Source: JAQICJ01 sp041686345 (lineage in GTDB: Bacteria > Myxococcota_A > Polyangia > HGW-17). From it: a stretch of 22,867 nt of DNA. The stretch is taken from NCBI GenBank assembly GCA_041686345.1, contig JAWLEA010000042.1, positions 1-22,867 of the forward strand, in the 5' to 3' direction. Below are positions 8,826-16,527 of this stretch, piece after piece. The position numbers and the translations under genes were made by a program. The first letter of the stretch is position 1. Every line of letters starts with the position of its first letter. The notes beneath the pieces were generated by a model that did not search any database, was not told where the DNA came from, and saw nothing but the letters and a program-made list of their open reading frames with translations.

Positions 8826-9716
8826 TCATATGGTTTTCAAATCTCTTTTGATCTGAGACTTCAATTTTTCCGGGGAAGAAAAATGTTGCTGATCCCTGAT
8901 CCGGGCAGCAAAAAAAACTTCTACTCTTTGATTGTAAAGGTATTTATCAAAATCAAGAATATGTACTTCCATGATTTGAGCATTGTTGCAACCGAAAGTT
9001 TTTTTGCTGCCTATGCTGATTGCCGCTTTATGAGGTTTCTCTCCTTCGATTTTGATGGTCCCGGAATAAACTCCTGCACCTGGATACAACTGAATACTTT
9101 CAATATTTGCCGTAGGAAAACCCAGTATTCTGCCTATTCCTTGACCGGTTACAACTTTACCTTGAATTGAATAATTTCTACCCAGCATCTTGTTGGCTTG
9201 AATAATTTTTCCGTCTTTAATCAGTCGGCGAATTGCAGAAGAACTGATTTTGTCACTGCCGGAGCGATGAACAGGGAAAACTTTCAGTTTTATACCATAC
9301 TTTTGAAGTAAATCCCTCAATATTTGAGGACTGCCCGAACGATTACGTCCAAAATGAAAATCTTCCCCCACTACAACATATTTCAAATTATTTTTTTCGC
9401 CAAGTAACCGGGCAAATGCCTCCGGAGGGGAATCGGCAAATTCTTTGGTAAAAGGGTAATAGACAGCACACTCAACCCCATATTGGTGAAAGATTCTGTT
9501 TTTTTGCTGTCTGGTTGTGAGGATTTCGATTTTTTTGCCCGGAAAAAGAATTGAAACAGGATGAGGTTCAAAAGTAAATACTCCCGTCATTAATCCGAGA
9601 TTTACCGCAAACTGCAAGAGGTGAGTATGCCCGGCATGTACACCATCGAAATTTCCTATGGCAAGGGTCAAAGATATTTTATCTTGAACTTCTCTCAGGG
9701 AATTAGTGGTAATCAT
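8826..9716 (-). CDS. ribF: Bifunctional riboflavin kinase / FMN adenylyltransferase
   Basis: Makes FMN and then FAD from riboflavin and ATP in the cytoplasm. Counted from the ATG at 9716 it has 296 residues, about normal for RibF. The N-terminal nucleotidyltransferase domain shows GNFDGVHAGH (21-30), the FGRNRSGS segment and SSSAIRRLI. The C-terminal flavokinase domain shows GKVVTGQGIGRILGFPTANI, PGAGVYSG and the closing VEVHILDFDKYLY and VEVFFAARIRD segments. A GTG at 9752 would add 12 residues and overlap nrdJ by 26 bases. I prefer 9716 because it gives the usual distance to GNFDG. It follows nrdJ by 10 bases, so the two genes are likely one transcript. Confidence 0.95.
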   Translation of the reverse strand: MITTNSLREVQDKISLTLAIGNFDGVHAGHTHLLQFAVNLGLMTGVFTFEPHPVSILFPGKKIEILTTRQQKNRIFHQYGVECAVYYPFTKEFADSPPEAFARLLGEKNNLKYVVVGEDFHFGRNRSGSPQILRDLLQKYGIKLKVFPVHRSGSDKISSSAIRRLIKDGKIIQANKMLGRNYSIQGKVVTGQGIGRILGFPTANIESIQLYPGAGVYSGTIKIEGEKPHKAAISIGSKKTFGCNNAQIMEVHILDFDKYLYNQRVEVFFAARIRDQQHFSSPEKLKSQIKRDLKTI

Positions 9717-9726
9717 TGCTTCAAAA

Positions 9727-12399
9727 TCAACTGCAACCGGAACTGGATCCACAATTCATACATTTATAGCAAGATCCGTTGCGAACCATTACAAAACCGC
9801 AATCAGGACAAATTGGAGCATCAGGTGAAGAAACCAGATCACCAATCTGTTGATTTTGGGTAATTTTTTCTTCTCTGAGGTGGTCATATTCCTCGCTCTT
9901 TTCCGCACTGATAGAGTTGCCGTTCATACTTGCAATGGTTTTGTTGACTCCATCTATGTGGTGAAGATATAACCAGCGGAAAATATAATCAACCAGTGAA
10001 GAAGCCACAGGGATTTCCGCATTTGCCGTAATTCCTGAAGGCTCAAACCTGGAATGCATATATTTGTCACAGAGAAGATCAAGGGGAACTCCATGCTGCA
10101 AAGAAAGGCTGATAGCTATGGCAAAGGCGTCCATGAGTCCGGAAATGGTGGAACCTTCCTTGGCCATAGCGATAAAAACTTCACCGGGCTTGCCGTCCTG
10201 GAAATAACCAACGGTCAAATATCCTTCGTGTCCCGCAACTTCAAATTTGTGGGTTATGGAAAGACGTTCTTCGGGCAGGTGACGACGTCTCAATTGTCCT
10301 GAATCCTCGCCTTTGACTGAAGAAAATTCAGTTTCGTCGACATCACTGCTGGTGCTGAGTGGTTCAGTTCCTTTACTTCCTTCACGATAGATAGCAACTG
10401 ATTTGAGCCCCATCTTCCATCCACGTATGTAAATATCTTCAATTTCCTCGGGAGTGATATCATGGGGAAGATTGACCGTTTTGGAAATTGCCCCTGAAAG
10501 GAAGGGCTGAACACTGGCCATCATTTTTAGGTGAGAAAGATAGGAAATGGTACGAGTTCCTCCCACAGGACGCAAAGCTGTATCAAAAACATCAAGATGC
10601 TCATCCCTGATCAATTCGCAACCTTCGAGAGTACTGTTCTCTTTAAGGTATTCGAGTATTTCTCTGATTTCGTCTTCCTGGTATTCAAGATTTTCCAAGG
10701 CGGGTTTGACAGAACTGGAAACAAGTTTGAAAGTTCCTCCTCCAACCAGTTGCTTGTAAATAACCAGAGCCACCAGAGGTTCAATACCGGTGGAATCGGA
10801 ATCCATGAGAAAACCTATGGTGCCGGTTGGAGCCAGCAAACTTACCTGTGAATTTCTGTATCCGTTGTTCAGACCACGAGATTCGGCTTGCTGCCAAATT
10901 TTTCTGGTATAATTGTCGATTGCCTTCCAGCACTTTGATTTAATCTGTTCGTGGGCACTGATATGTTTGCTTATCACCTTGTGAAAGGAATTGTTGTTCA
11001 ATTCAAATTCTGAAAATACACCCTTTTCTCCTGCAATTACAGCACTCTGAAGAAAAGCCGAACCTGTCATCAGAGAAGTGATCAAAGCAGCAAGTTCCCT
11101 GCCCTTGTCTGAGTCGTAGGCCAGTCCCAAACTCATGAGCAAACCACCAAGATTGGTATAACCTATGCCGAGAGGTCTGAACTTGCGGCTGTTTTCACCA
11201 ATAGCCCGGGTGGGATAAGAAGCATTGTCGACAATGATATCCATGGCCAGGATAAAAATTCTAACCGCTTTGACAAATCCTTCCAGATCAAAACTCAGAT
11301 CTTCCTTGAGAAATTTTTTGAGATTCAGAGAAGCCAGATTACAAGCGGAATTATCAAGAAACATGAATTCACTGCAGGGATTGGAGGCATTGATCCGACC
11401 CGAATCAATACAGGTATGCCAGGAATTGATGGTGGTGTCGAATTGCAGGCCGGGATCTCCACAAGCATGAGCAGCTTGAGCAATCTGTTTCCAGATATCC
11501 TTGGCTCTCACTTTGCGGTTCACCGAAGAATCAACTACTCCTTTCAATTCCCAGTGGTCGTCATTAACAACAGCTTCCATGAATTCGTCCGAAACTCGGA
11601 TGGAATGGTTGGCATTCTGAAAATAAACTGATGAGTAAGCTTCACCATCAAAAGAACCATCATATCCTTCTCGCACCAAAGCTCTGGCTTTGTCTTCCTC
11701 TTTCATTTTTGAGGAGATGAATTCTTCCAAATCAGGATGATCATCGTTTAAAATGACCATTTTAGCAGCCCTTCTTGTTTTGCCTCCGCTTTTAATAACT
11801 CCGGCAAAAGCATCAAAACCTTTCATGAAAGATACCGGTCCGGAAGCTTTACCTCCTCCGGCAAGTTTTTCATCAGAGGAGCGCAGAGTGGAAAAATTGA
11901 TCCCGCTTCCGGAGCCTCCCTTGAAAATCATAGCTTCAGTTCGAGCCAACTCCAGGATCGATTCAAGATTATCCTTGACTTCAAGAATAAAACAGGCACT
12001 GCACTGGGGATTGTCTTCCACGCCCACATTAAACCAGACAGGGCTGTTAAAGGCTCCATATTGCTTAACTATGAGCCATCTCAATTCTTCAGCAAAAATC
12101 TCCCTTTCTTCTTCATTGAAATAATTGTCTTTCACGCCCCAATCCGCAATTGTGGAAACCACCCTTTCAATCATGTTTCTCACGGAATTTTCCCGTTCTT
12201 CAGAACCAAGGTTTCCTCTGAAGTATTTTTGAACAGCAATAGTAAAAGCGTTATCCGACCAATTGGAGGGAACTTCTACATCTTTCTGGTTGAAAATGAT
12301 TTCGCCATCCTTACCGACAAGTTTGGCATCACGTTTTTGCCATTCTACCTGTTCATAGGAACTTTCTCCGGCTGTACTGAAATGTGGATCTATTTTCAT
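9727..12399 (-). CDS. nrdJ: Class II (adenosylcobalamin-dependent) ribonucleotide reductase
   Basis: Reduces ribonucleotides to deoxyribonucleotides using coenzyme B12, so it works with or without oxygen. It has 890 residues. Visible signatures are GGSGSGINFSTLRS (~161-174), the radical-site ASNPCSE with Cys342 and Glu344, and the likely redox pair Cys133 (PQCSACF) and Cys353 (DNSACNLASL). SLLAPTGTIGF and a LPHDITPEEIEDIYIRGWK segment follow, as in the NrdJ family. The C-terminal tail has CPDCG and CYKCMNCG, a zinc-ribbon or redox shuttle. The ATG at 12399 has AAGGAT five bases upstream. It should be intact: all key Cys residues are present. No cobalamin riboswitch is evident upstream. A half copy of the repeat element lies about 85 bases upstream in the same direction. 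Confidence 0.97.
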   Translation of the reverse strand: MKIDPHFSTAGESSYEQVEWQKRDAKLVGKDGEIIFNQKDVEVPSNWSDNAFTIAVQKYFRGNLGSEERENSVRNMIERVVSTIADWGVKDNYFNEEEREIFAEELRWLIVKQYGAFNSPVWFNVGVEDNPQCSACFILEVKDNLESILELARTEAMIFKGGSGSGINFSTLRSSDEKLAGGGKASGPVSFMKGFDAFAGVIKSGGKTRRAAKMVILNDDHPDLEEFISSKMKEEDKARALVREGYDGSFDGEAYSSVYFQNANHSIRVSDEFMEAVVNDDHWELKGVVDSSVNRKVRAKDIWKQIAQAAHACGDPGLQFDTTINSWHTCIDSGRINASNPCSEFMFLDNSACNLASLNLKKFLKEDLSFDLEGFVKAVRIFILAMDIIVDNASYPTRAIGENSRKFRPLGIGYTNLGGLLMSLGLAYDSDKGRELAALITSLMTGSAFLQSAVIAGEKGVFSEFELNNNSFHKVISKHISAHEQIKSKCWKAIDNYTRKIWQQAESRGLNNGYRNSQVSLLAPTGTIGFLMDSDSTGIEPLVALVIYKQLVGGGTFKLVSSSVKPALENLEYQEDEIREILEYLKENSTLEGCELIRDEHLDVFDTALRPVGGTRTISYLSHLKMMASVQPFLSGAISKTVNLPHDITPEEIEDIYIRGWKMGLKSVAIYREGSKGTEPLSTSSDVDETEFSSVKGEDSGQLRRRHLPEERLSITHKFEVAGHEGYLTVGYFQDGKPGEVFIAMAKEGSTISGLMDAFAIAISLSLQHGVPLDLLCDKYMHSRFEPSGITANAEIPVASSLVDYIFRWLYLHHIDGVNKTIASMNGNSISAEKSEEYDHLREEKITQNQQIGDLVSSPDAPICPDCGFVMVRNGSCYKCMNCGSSSGCS

Positions 12400-12417
12400 G
12401 TAATATCCTTATTTTTA

Positions 12418-12445
12418 AAAATAGTTGGCAGATTGATAACTTCAA
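12418..12445 (-). promoter_or_regulatory. Weak candidate promoter of nrdJ
   Basis: The minus strand shows TTGAAG (12445-12440), a 16-base spacer and TATTTT (12423-12418). Each box matches consensus in four of six positions. Transcription would begin about 12 bases before the ATG, just ahead of the AAGGAT SD. A real promoter further upstream is equally possible. Confidence 0.25.
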
Positions 12446-12484
12446 TTCCAGTAAATAATCAGCATCCTGAAATGAAAACTTTTT

Positions 12485-12554
12485 GCGAAATTTCTCTGCG
12501 CATCTGAGGCAAATTTCTTACACGGTTAATAATCTCATTCCGGGACGGGAGCTA
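12485..12554 (-). repeat. Truncated, inverted half copy (F) of the interspersed element
   Basis: The minus strand reads TAGCTCCCGTCCCGGAA at 12554, then AAGAAATTTGCCTCAGATGC and AGAAATTTCGC. This follows the first ~70 bases of copies B and C in order. Homology stops at the inner hairpin; the 3' half and its terminal repeat are missing. It lies upstream of nrdJ in the same direction as nrdJ. Confidence 0.7.
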
Positions 12555-13015
12555 ATCAACTTTAGAAGCAAATAACGGAATTAAGGGGGATATTCGATTT
12601 AAAAATGCATACCGAAATTGAAACAGTTTTCAATTTTGGCAATGATGAAACAAAGAAAAAATTTATGCAATAAGATATTTCTTTTTTCCTTTTAAAACTC
12701 AGTTGTATCTGGTTCAATCAAATTCGTTTTTTCTTTTTTTTCATTTGCTTAGAAGGACATTCTTCTGAATGAAAAATGGGAAACCGCTCCGATTTTTTAT
12801 GACGCTCCAAACTTGTTTTTTCAATCCGGAAAAAATATCATAAAAGCAAAAATCAGGTAAATTATTTCAATTCTCACCGAAATCAATGGAATTTTTTGGA
12901 ATGATTCCCGGTTAAGAAAAATAATATTGGGTTTTTATTTTTTTTAACTATTATATGTTTTGAATTCCAAATCCATTTATGTTTTTTGTTTAATTTTGTC
13001 CCCGGCGGGCGAAGA

Positions 13016-13039
13016 GGGTTTATGAAAACCCGGAGGTGA
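13016..13039 (+). promoter_or_regulatory. Hairpin and very strong Shine-Dalgarno site of the zinc-ribbon/TPR gene
   Basis: GGGTTT-ATGA-AAACCC (13016-13031) can form a 6-bp hairpin. It is followed at once by GGAGGTGA (13032-13039), a full match to the anti-SD, six bases before ATG 13046. The stretch 13022-13039 also reads as a five-residue ORF (MKTRR) whose stop lies inside the SD. Translation control is possible but inferred. Confidence 0.45.
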
Positions 13040-13045
13040 ACTTCA

Positions 13046-14554
13046 ATGGAATTTATCTGTGCAAATTGTGGAAAAGAATTCGAATCCCGGGAAACCACTC
13101 CAAGATGTCCTTCATGTCTGCGCAAACATACAGTGATGGCCAGTGAAAACCGTAATTCCCCCAAATTAGGATTAAATTTAAAGGTGATGATCTTGGCAAT
13201 TACCGGCCTGTTGTCCTTAATTGTCATATCAATTGTTCTCTATCGTCAACTTCAGCAAAACAGCACAAAAACTAATGCCATGAACAGAGTAAAAGAAGAA
13301 CAGATCAATGAAATTCTGAAAAATCATAATTTTCAAGATCTTGAAAAACAGCTTCAATTGACTCCTTTTCAGGCACAATCCTTACCGGACAAATACAAAC
13401 ATCTAAACCATGAGAAAATTCAAAATTTGATTGAACAGGAAATCAAAAAAAGAATCACCTGGGAGATTCCTGCCCGGCTTAATACTCCCCACCAAATTTC
13501 CGTTCTTCTTCAAAATAAAAATAACTCCCGGTTCACCAGCCTCGAATGGGCAATCTTCCTCAAACAGGTTCTGTTCAAATCCAATATTCAGGTGCAATTG
13601 GCTCAAGTTGAAAAAATCAATGATGATTACAGCCGCCATCCTCTGGAAATTGGTAATTACGTGCTGGTTCTGCCTGAACGTTATTCCGATGGAAAAAAAG
13701 CCCAGGCCTTCTTTTCTCCGACGGGATTATCCCCGGATTCAATCAGCGAATTTTCCATTCTCACTTCCCGGCAAACAATTGCCAGATTTATGGCATTGAA
13801 AGCCTTGTCTTTACTCAAGATCAAAGATCGCTTCAATTTTCTGCTTCCCTTTGCTGCAGAACCGGGAGATGTCAATTCCAAACTTGTTCTTAAATTATTG
13901 AACACAGCCTTTGAACTGGATCCTGAATCAAAAGAAGTCAAAGCAGCCTATTTCTGGTCATTTACACAATTACAGATTTTCCGAGAAGCCCGGAAGTGGC
14001 TGAAACGACTGGAGGCCTCCAGCGAACATCCCGGCATCAAAGAATTGAGAGCCATAGCCAAAATAACCAAAAATGATTTGCAGGCAGCCTTGGGTGAACT
14101 TGAAAATCCGTCTCAGCCTTTTCAACGCCTTTATTTCTATTTGAAATTAATGAATGGCAAAGAAACCAGCCGGAAAAGAGTTCGCAAATTATCTAAAGAA
14201 GACAATGAATTCAGTTCCTATCTGGCAGCAATGTATTTTTTGAAGAATGACAAAAAACAGGCACAGGCTTATCTTGAAAAAATAATAAAACAAAAACCCG
14301 ACTCTTCCTGGGCGGTTCATCTGCTCTTTACTGCCTTGTTGAATTCAGGCAATTTTGCCGAAGCCCGGAAATTAATTCCAAAAGTTGCTGTTTTATTGCA
14401 AAAAAGAGAAAATAAGAAGATGAATTTGAAAGATATCAAAAAGAATCTTGAAAATAAAATTGATATGCTTGAGGAAGAAAAGCGTAATCAAGCAAGCAAA
14501 GAACTAGGCAAAACCGGGACTGAAGGTAATAAAGCAAACAGTAAACAGGATTAA
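13046..14554 (+). CDS. Zinc-ribbon, single-TM protein with TPR-like C-terminus
   Basis: A 502-residue protein of unknown function. Residues 5-24 form a zinc ribbon (CANC...CPSC). One transmembrane helix follows (~42-67, VMILAITGLLSLIVISIVL), so most of the protein should lie outside the cytoplasm. A middle region (~140-225) includes SLEWAIFLKQVLFKSNIQVQ and later a YVLVLPERYSDG...FFSPTG segment. This order loosely recalls transglutaminase-like domains, but the catalytic Cys and His are not there. From ~285 to 470 there are TPR-like helix pairs (AFELDPESKEVKAAYFW, AYLEKIIKQKPDSSWAVHLL, LLNSGNFAEARKLI). The tail is lysine- and glutamate-rich, probably coiled or disordered. The start is fixed by a near-perfect SD. 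It appears to be a stand-alone transcription unit. Confidence 0.8.
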   Translation: MEFICANCGKEFESRETTPRCPSCLRKHTVMASENRNSPKLGLNLKVMILAITGLLSLIVISIVLYRQLQQNSTKTNAMNRVKEEQINEILKNHNFQDLEKQLQLTPFQAQSLPDKYKHLNHEKIQNLIEQEIKKRITWEIPARLNTPHQISVLLQNKNNSRFTSLEWAIFLKQVLFKSNIQVQLAQVEKINDDYSRHPLEIGNYVLVLPERYSDGKKAQAFFSPTGLSPDSISEFSILTSRQTIARFMALKALSLLKIKDRFNFLLPFAAEPGDVNSKLVLKLLNTAFELDPESKEVKAAYFWSFTQLQIFREARKWLKRLEASSEHPGIKELRAIAKITKNDLQAALGELENPSQPFQRLYFYLKLMNGKETSRKRVRKLSKEDNEFSSYLAAMYFLKNDKKQAQAYLEKIIKQKPDSSWAVHLLFTALLNSGNFAEARKLIPKVAVLLQKRENKKMNLKDIKKNLENKIDMLEEEKRNQASKELGKTGTEGNKANSKQD

Positions 14555-14595
14555 ACAGGGACTGTGTTTTCAGTTAAAACTTGATTATTCCCTGT
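14555..14595 (+). terminator. Possible hairpin after the zinc-ribbon/TPR gene
   Basis: Directly after the stop codon, ACAGGGA (14555-14561) pairs with TCCCTGT (14589-14595), and inside it GTTTT can pair with AAAAC. There is no T run right behind it, so as an intrinsic terminator it is weak. Confidence 0.3.
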
Positions 14596-14703
14596 AATCG
14601 GCACAGGACCATCTGCAAACAATTTGTCCCCAACAGTAAATTTTCTTGCTTTCTCTCTCAGTTTTTTTTATTTTTTTAAGGAATAATTTTTTTCAACTTT
14701 ATC

Positions 14704-14869
14704 TAGTTCTCATCCCAGAAGTGGTGTTTTTGGCTGGATAAGAAATTTGTCTCAGATGCGCGGAATAACTTCGCCGACATAGTTGACACTATTTTAAGAA
14801 GTTATGACAAAACTGATGAGATGAATTTCCGTCGCCAGACGATGACCTTCACTTTTGGGTTTGGAACTA
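14704..14869 (+). repeat. Interspersed ~166-bp inverted-repeat element, copy B
   Basis: Starts TAGTTCTCATCCCAGAAG and ends GGAACTA. The inner arms ATAACTTC (14765-14772) and GAAGTTAT (14798-14805) match perfectly, with an apical ATAGT-TGAC-ACTAT hairpin. It is the left member of a direct pair bracketing the PilZ gene and is most similar to copy C. An ATG inside it (14821) is in frame with PilZ. Confidence 0.9.
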
Positions 14870-14889
14870 ACCAAGTACAGGCTGCAAAT

Positions 14890-15216
14890 ATGAAATCAAG
14901 CAACTCAAGAAAGCATCCCCGTTTTGAACTCGAAGCATATGTCGACTATACCGGTAAAGAATTTTTGCTTAACCATGAAATTCATGATATCAGTATGGGA
15001 GGCATGAGAATAAAAACAACAGAGCTTGAAGAAAAGGGACAAGTTGTTGATCTGGTAATATCTTTTCCCGATTTTGATTCGGTTATCGAACTCAAGGGAG
15101 AAGTTGCCTGGGTAAAAGATGCTCCGGAGAAAGAAATGGGAATTTCTTTCAAAAACATCGGAATGAGAGAGCGTAAACAACTTGAAAAATATTTAAAACG
15201 TGTAAAAACTATTTAG
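14890..15216 (+). CDS. PilZ-domain protein, probable cyclic-di-GMP receptor
   Basis: A 108-residue single-domain PilZ protein. It carries both c-di-GMP binding motifs: RxxxR as RKHPR near the start, and D/NxSxxG as DISMGG about 35 residues later. Such proteins pass c-di-GMP levels to motility, secretion or polysaccharide machinery, usually by binding a partner. The start at 14890 is chosen because it begins just before the domain and lies outside repeat copy B. An in-frame ATG at 14821 would add 23 residues, mostly encoded by the repeat. Neither start has a strong SD. The stop codon TAG (15214-15216) is the first three bases of repeat copy C, so the gene fills the whole space between two direct copies. 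Confidence 0.88.
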   Translation: MKSSNSRKHPRFELEAYVDYTGKEFLLNHEIHDISMGGMRIKTTELEEKGQVVDLVISFPDFDSVIELKGEVAWVKDAPEKEMGISFKNIGMRERKQLEKYLKRVKTI

Positions 15217-15379
15217 TTCCCATCCCAGAAGTGGTGTTTTTGGCTGGGGAAGAAATTGGATTGAGATGCGCGGAATAACTTCGCCGACATAGTTGACACT
15301 ATTTCAAGAAGTTATGACAAAACTGATGAGGTAAAATTCCGCTTTCAGACGATGACCTTCCTTTTTGAGATGAGAACTA
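15214..15379 (+). repeat. Interspersed ~166-bp inverted-repeat element, copy C
   Basis: Starts TAGTTCCCATCCCAGAAG and ends GAGAACTA. The inner arms ATAACTTC (15275-15282) and GAAGTTAT (15308-15315) match perfectly. The outer stem GCGGAAT/ATTCCGC is also intact. It overlaps the PilZ stop codon on the left and lies 46 bases before the TerB-like gene on the right. Confidence 0.9.
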
Positions 15380-15425
15380 GTTAGTTTGAGATGGATACAA
15401 CAATTCAACAATTACAGGTGAAATT

Positions 15426-15992
15426 ATGGCTATTTTAGTAGAAAAACTTCTTCGCAACACCAATTTCAATAATCAGGACAAACAGATAATTCTGCGTGGA
15501 ATTGCTCAACTTGCTGCCAGTGACGGCAATATCGATCCTCGGGAACGTGAATATCTCAAACAATTTGTAACCGAATATTTCCCCAGTGGAGATCCCACCG
15601 ATCCTGCTCTCACCGAACAAACAATCACAGCCAATGATGTTGGCAATCTTTCTTCTCATGAAGCCCAGTTGGCTTTCCTCGGGTTCCTTACCATCACTGC
15701 CTATTCCGATGAGGATTACTCCCAGCCCGAACGTAAATTTATCAGGAACCTTGTTCAAGATCATATTTCAGAAGAAGAATTTTCCCAGATCCAATGGGGA
15801 GTGCGCAAAATGCTCTATCGCCGCGTTGTTTTTTCCTTCGCCCTTAAAAATAAATTCCTCCATCCCGATTTTGCCATGGAAATGGCCAGAAGGTTTGATA
15901 TCAGCAATGATGAAGCAGTGGAGATCAATCAGGGAGTTTTCAGTGCCATCATGGCCATCAAAGGAGATGAAGCTCAGGAAGCTTCCCAATAA
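15426..15992 (+). CDS. TerB-like helical protein
   Basis: A 188-residue all-helical protein. Residues ~18-48 (ILRGIAQLAASDGNIDPRER) carry the A-x-DG-x-x-D-x-x-E signature of TerB/DjlA-N domains, which bind metal through acidic residues in known members. A second acidic pattern (AYSDEDYSQPERKFI, ~97-111) occurs where the second TerB helix pair would be. No signal peptide or transmembrane segment is present. The ATG has AGGTGA about five bases upstream. The next gene starts 29 bases downstream, so they probably form a two-gene operon. TerB-like domains occur in membrane stress and signalling contexts; there is no other tellurite gene here, so I do not infer tellurite resistance. Confidence 0.75.
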   Translation: MAILVEKLLRNTNFNNQDKQIILRGIAQLAASDGNIDPREREYLKQFVTEYFPSGDPTDPALTEQTITANDVGNLSSHEAQLAFLGFLTITAYSDEDYSQPERKFIRNLVQDHISEEEFSQIQWGVRKMLYRRVVFSFALKNKFLHPDFAMEMARRFDISNDEAVEINQGVFSAIMAIKGDEAQEASQ

Positions 15993-16021
15993 CTGTTAAT
16001 CCATCTGAACTGGAGTAATTC

Positions 16022-16525
16022 ATGAGCGATAAATGGCGAGAAATCGACAGAAAAAAGGATAAAAGCAGTCATCGCAAAAGCAAACCGGCGTTCAACCGCA
16101 ATCAGGGCAGAAAATCAAGGGTTTCGAAATCAGAGTTGGACAAGGTTTTCTCTTCGGGCAAACTTGGTGAATTCATCAAGGCCAAGGAAGAAGAAAAACA
16201 GATAAAATCCAACTCGGAACAATCACTTGTTGCCAAAGTTAAAAAAGCTTTGCGCCTTAAAGATACTAATAAATTTCTCAAACAAGCCCAAAATATCATC
16301 AAAAAAGATGGAGTCCCCGGTAATTTTGAATTTTTGGAAAGATCTCTGGATTTAAGTGAAATCAATTTGATTATCCAGATTCTGGAAAAAATGGAATCTT
16401 TGCTGAAAGATGGAATCAAGCCTGACAGAACTCGTTCTTTAAGCGCCAGACTCAAAATGCTCCCTGTCAAATACAGAGATCCCCAAGTACAAAAACTCTG
16501 CCAGGCAATCCTGGAATTGCTCTAG
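16022..16525 (+). CDS. Basic hypothetical protein with helical C-terminus
   Basis: A 167-residue cytoplasmic-type protein that I do not recognise. The first ~45 residues are very basic and probably disordered (DRKKDKSSHRKSKP, NRNQGRKSRVSK). This is followed by charged helices: SELDKVFSSGKLGEFIKAKE, a segment around FLKQAQNIIKKDG, and ILEKMESLLKDGIKPDRTRS to the end. The basic tail suggests contact with nucleic acid or ribosomes, but that is only an inference. GGAGT lies five bases before the ATG. It follows the TerB-like gene by 29 bases and ends two bases from the convergent LOG-like gene, so any terminator would have to lie inside the neighbouring gene. Confidence 0.65.
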   Translation: MSDKWREIDRKKDKSSHRKSKPAFNRNQGRKSRVSKSELDKVFSSGKLGEFIKAKEEEKQIKSNSEQSLVAKVKKALRLKDTNKFLKQAQNIIKKDGVPGNFEFLERSLDLSEINLIIQILEKMESLLKDGIKPDRTRSLSARLKMLPVKYRDPQVQKLCQAILELL

Positions 16526-16527
16526 TT

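Larger units (their letters stand above)
12400..13045. other. Gene-free divergent region between nrdJ and the zinc-ribbon/TPR gene
   Basis: This 646-base AT-rich stretch has long T runs and carries no convincing gene. It holds a weak nrdJ promoter (12418-12445), half repeat copy F (12485-12554), a small AGAAG/CTTCT hairpin (12751-12766), a weak TTGGGT-16-TATTAT promoter candidate facing right (12927-12954), and a short hairpin next to the strong SD of the rightward gene (13016-13039). Confidence 0.6.

Noticed and set aside
12400..12600. Cobalamin riboswitch upstream of nrdJ
   Set aside because: I could not find a B12-box-like GCCACTG or the usual core; the region is explained by the half repeat copy F and AT-rich sequence.
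12751..12766. AGAAG/CTTCT hairpin as a terminator
   Set aside because: No gene ends nearby and neither side has a T run in the right place.
12883..13227. A 114-codon minus-strand frame in the divergent region
   Set aside because: It overlaps the start and strong SD of the zinc-ribbon gene, has low-complexity ends and shows no motif.
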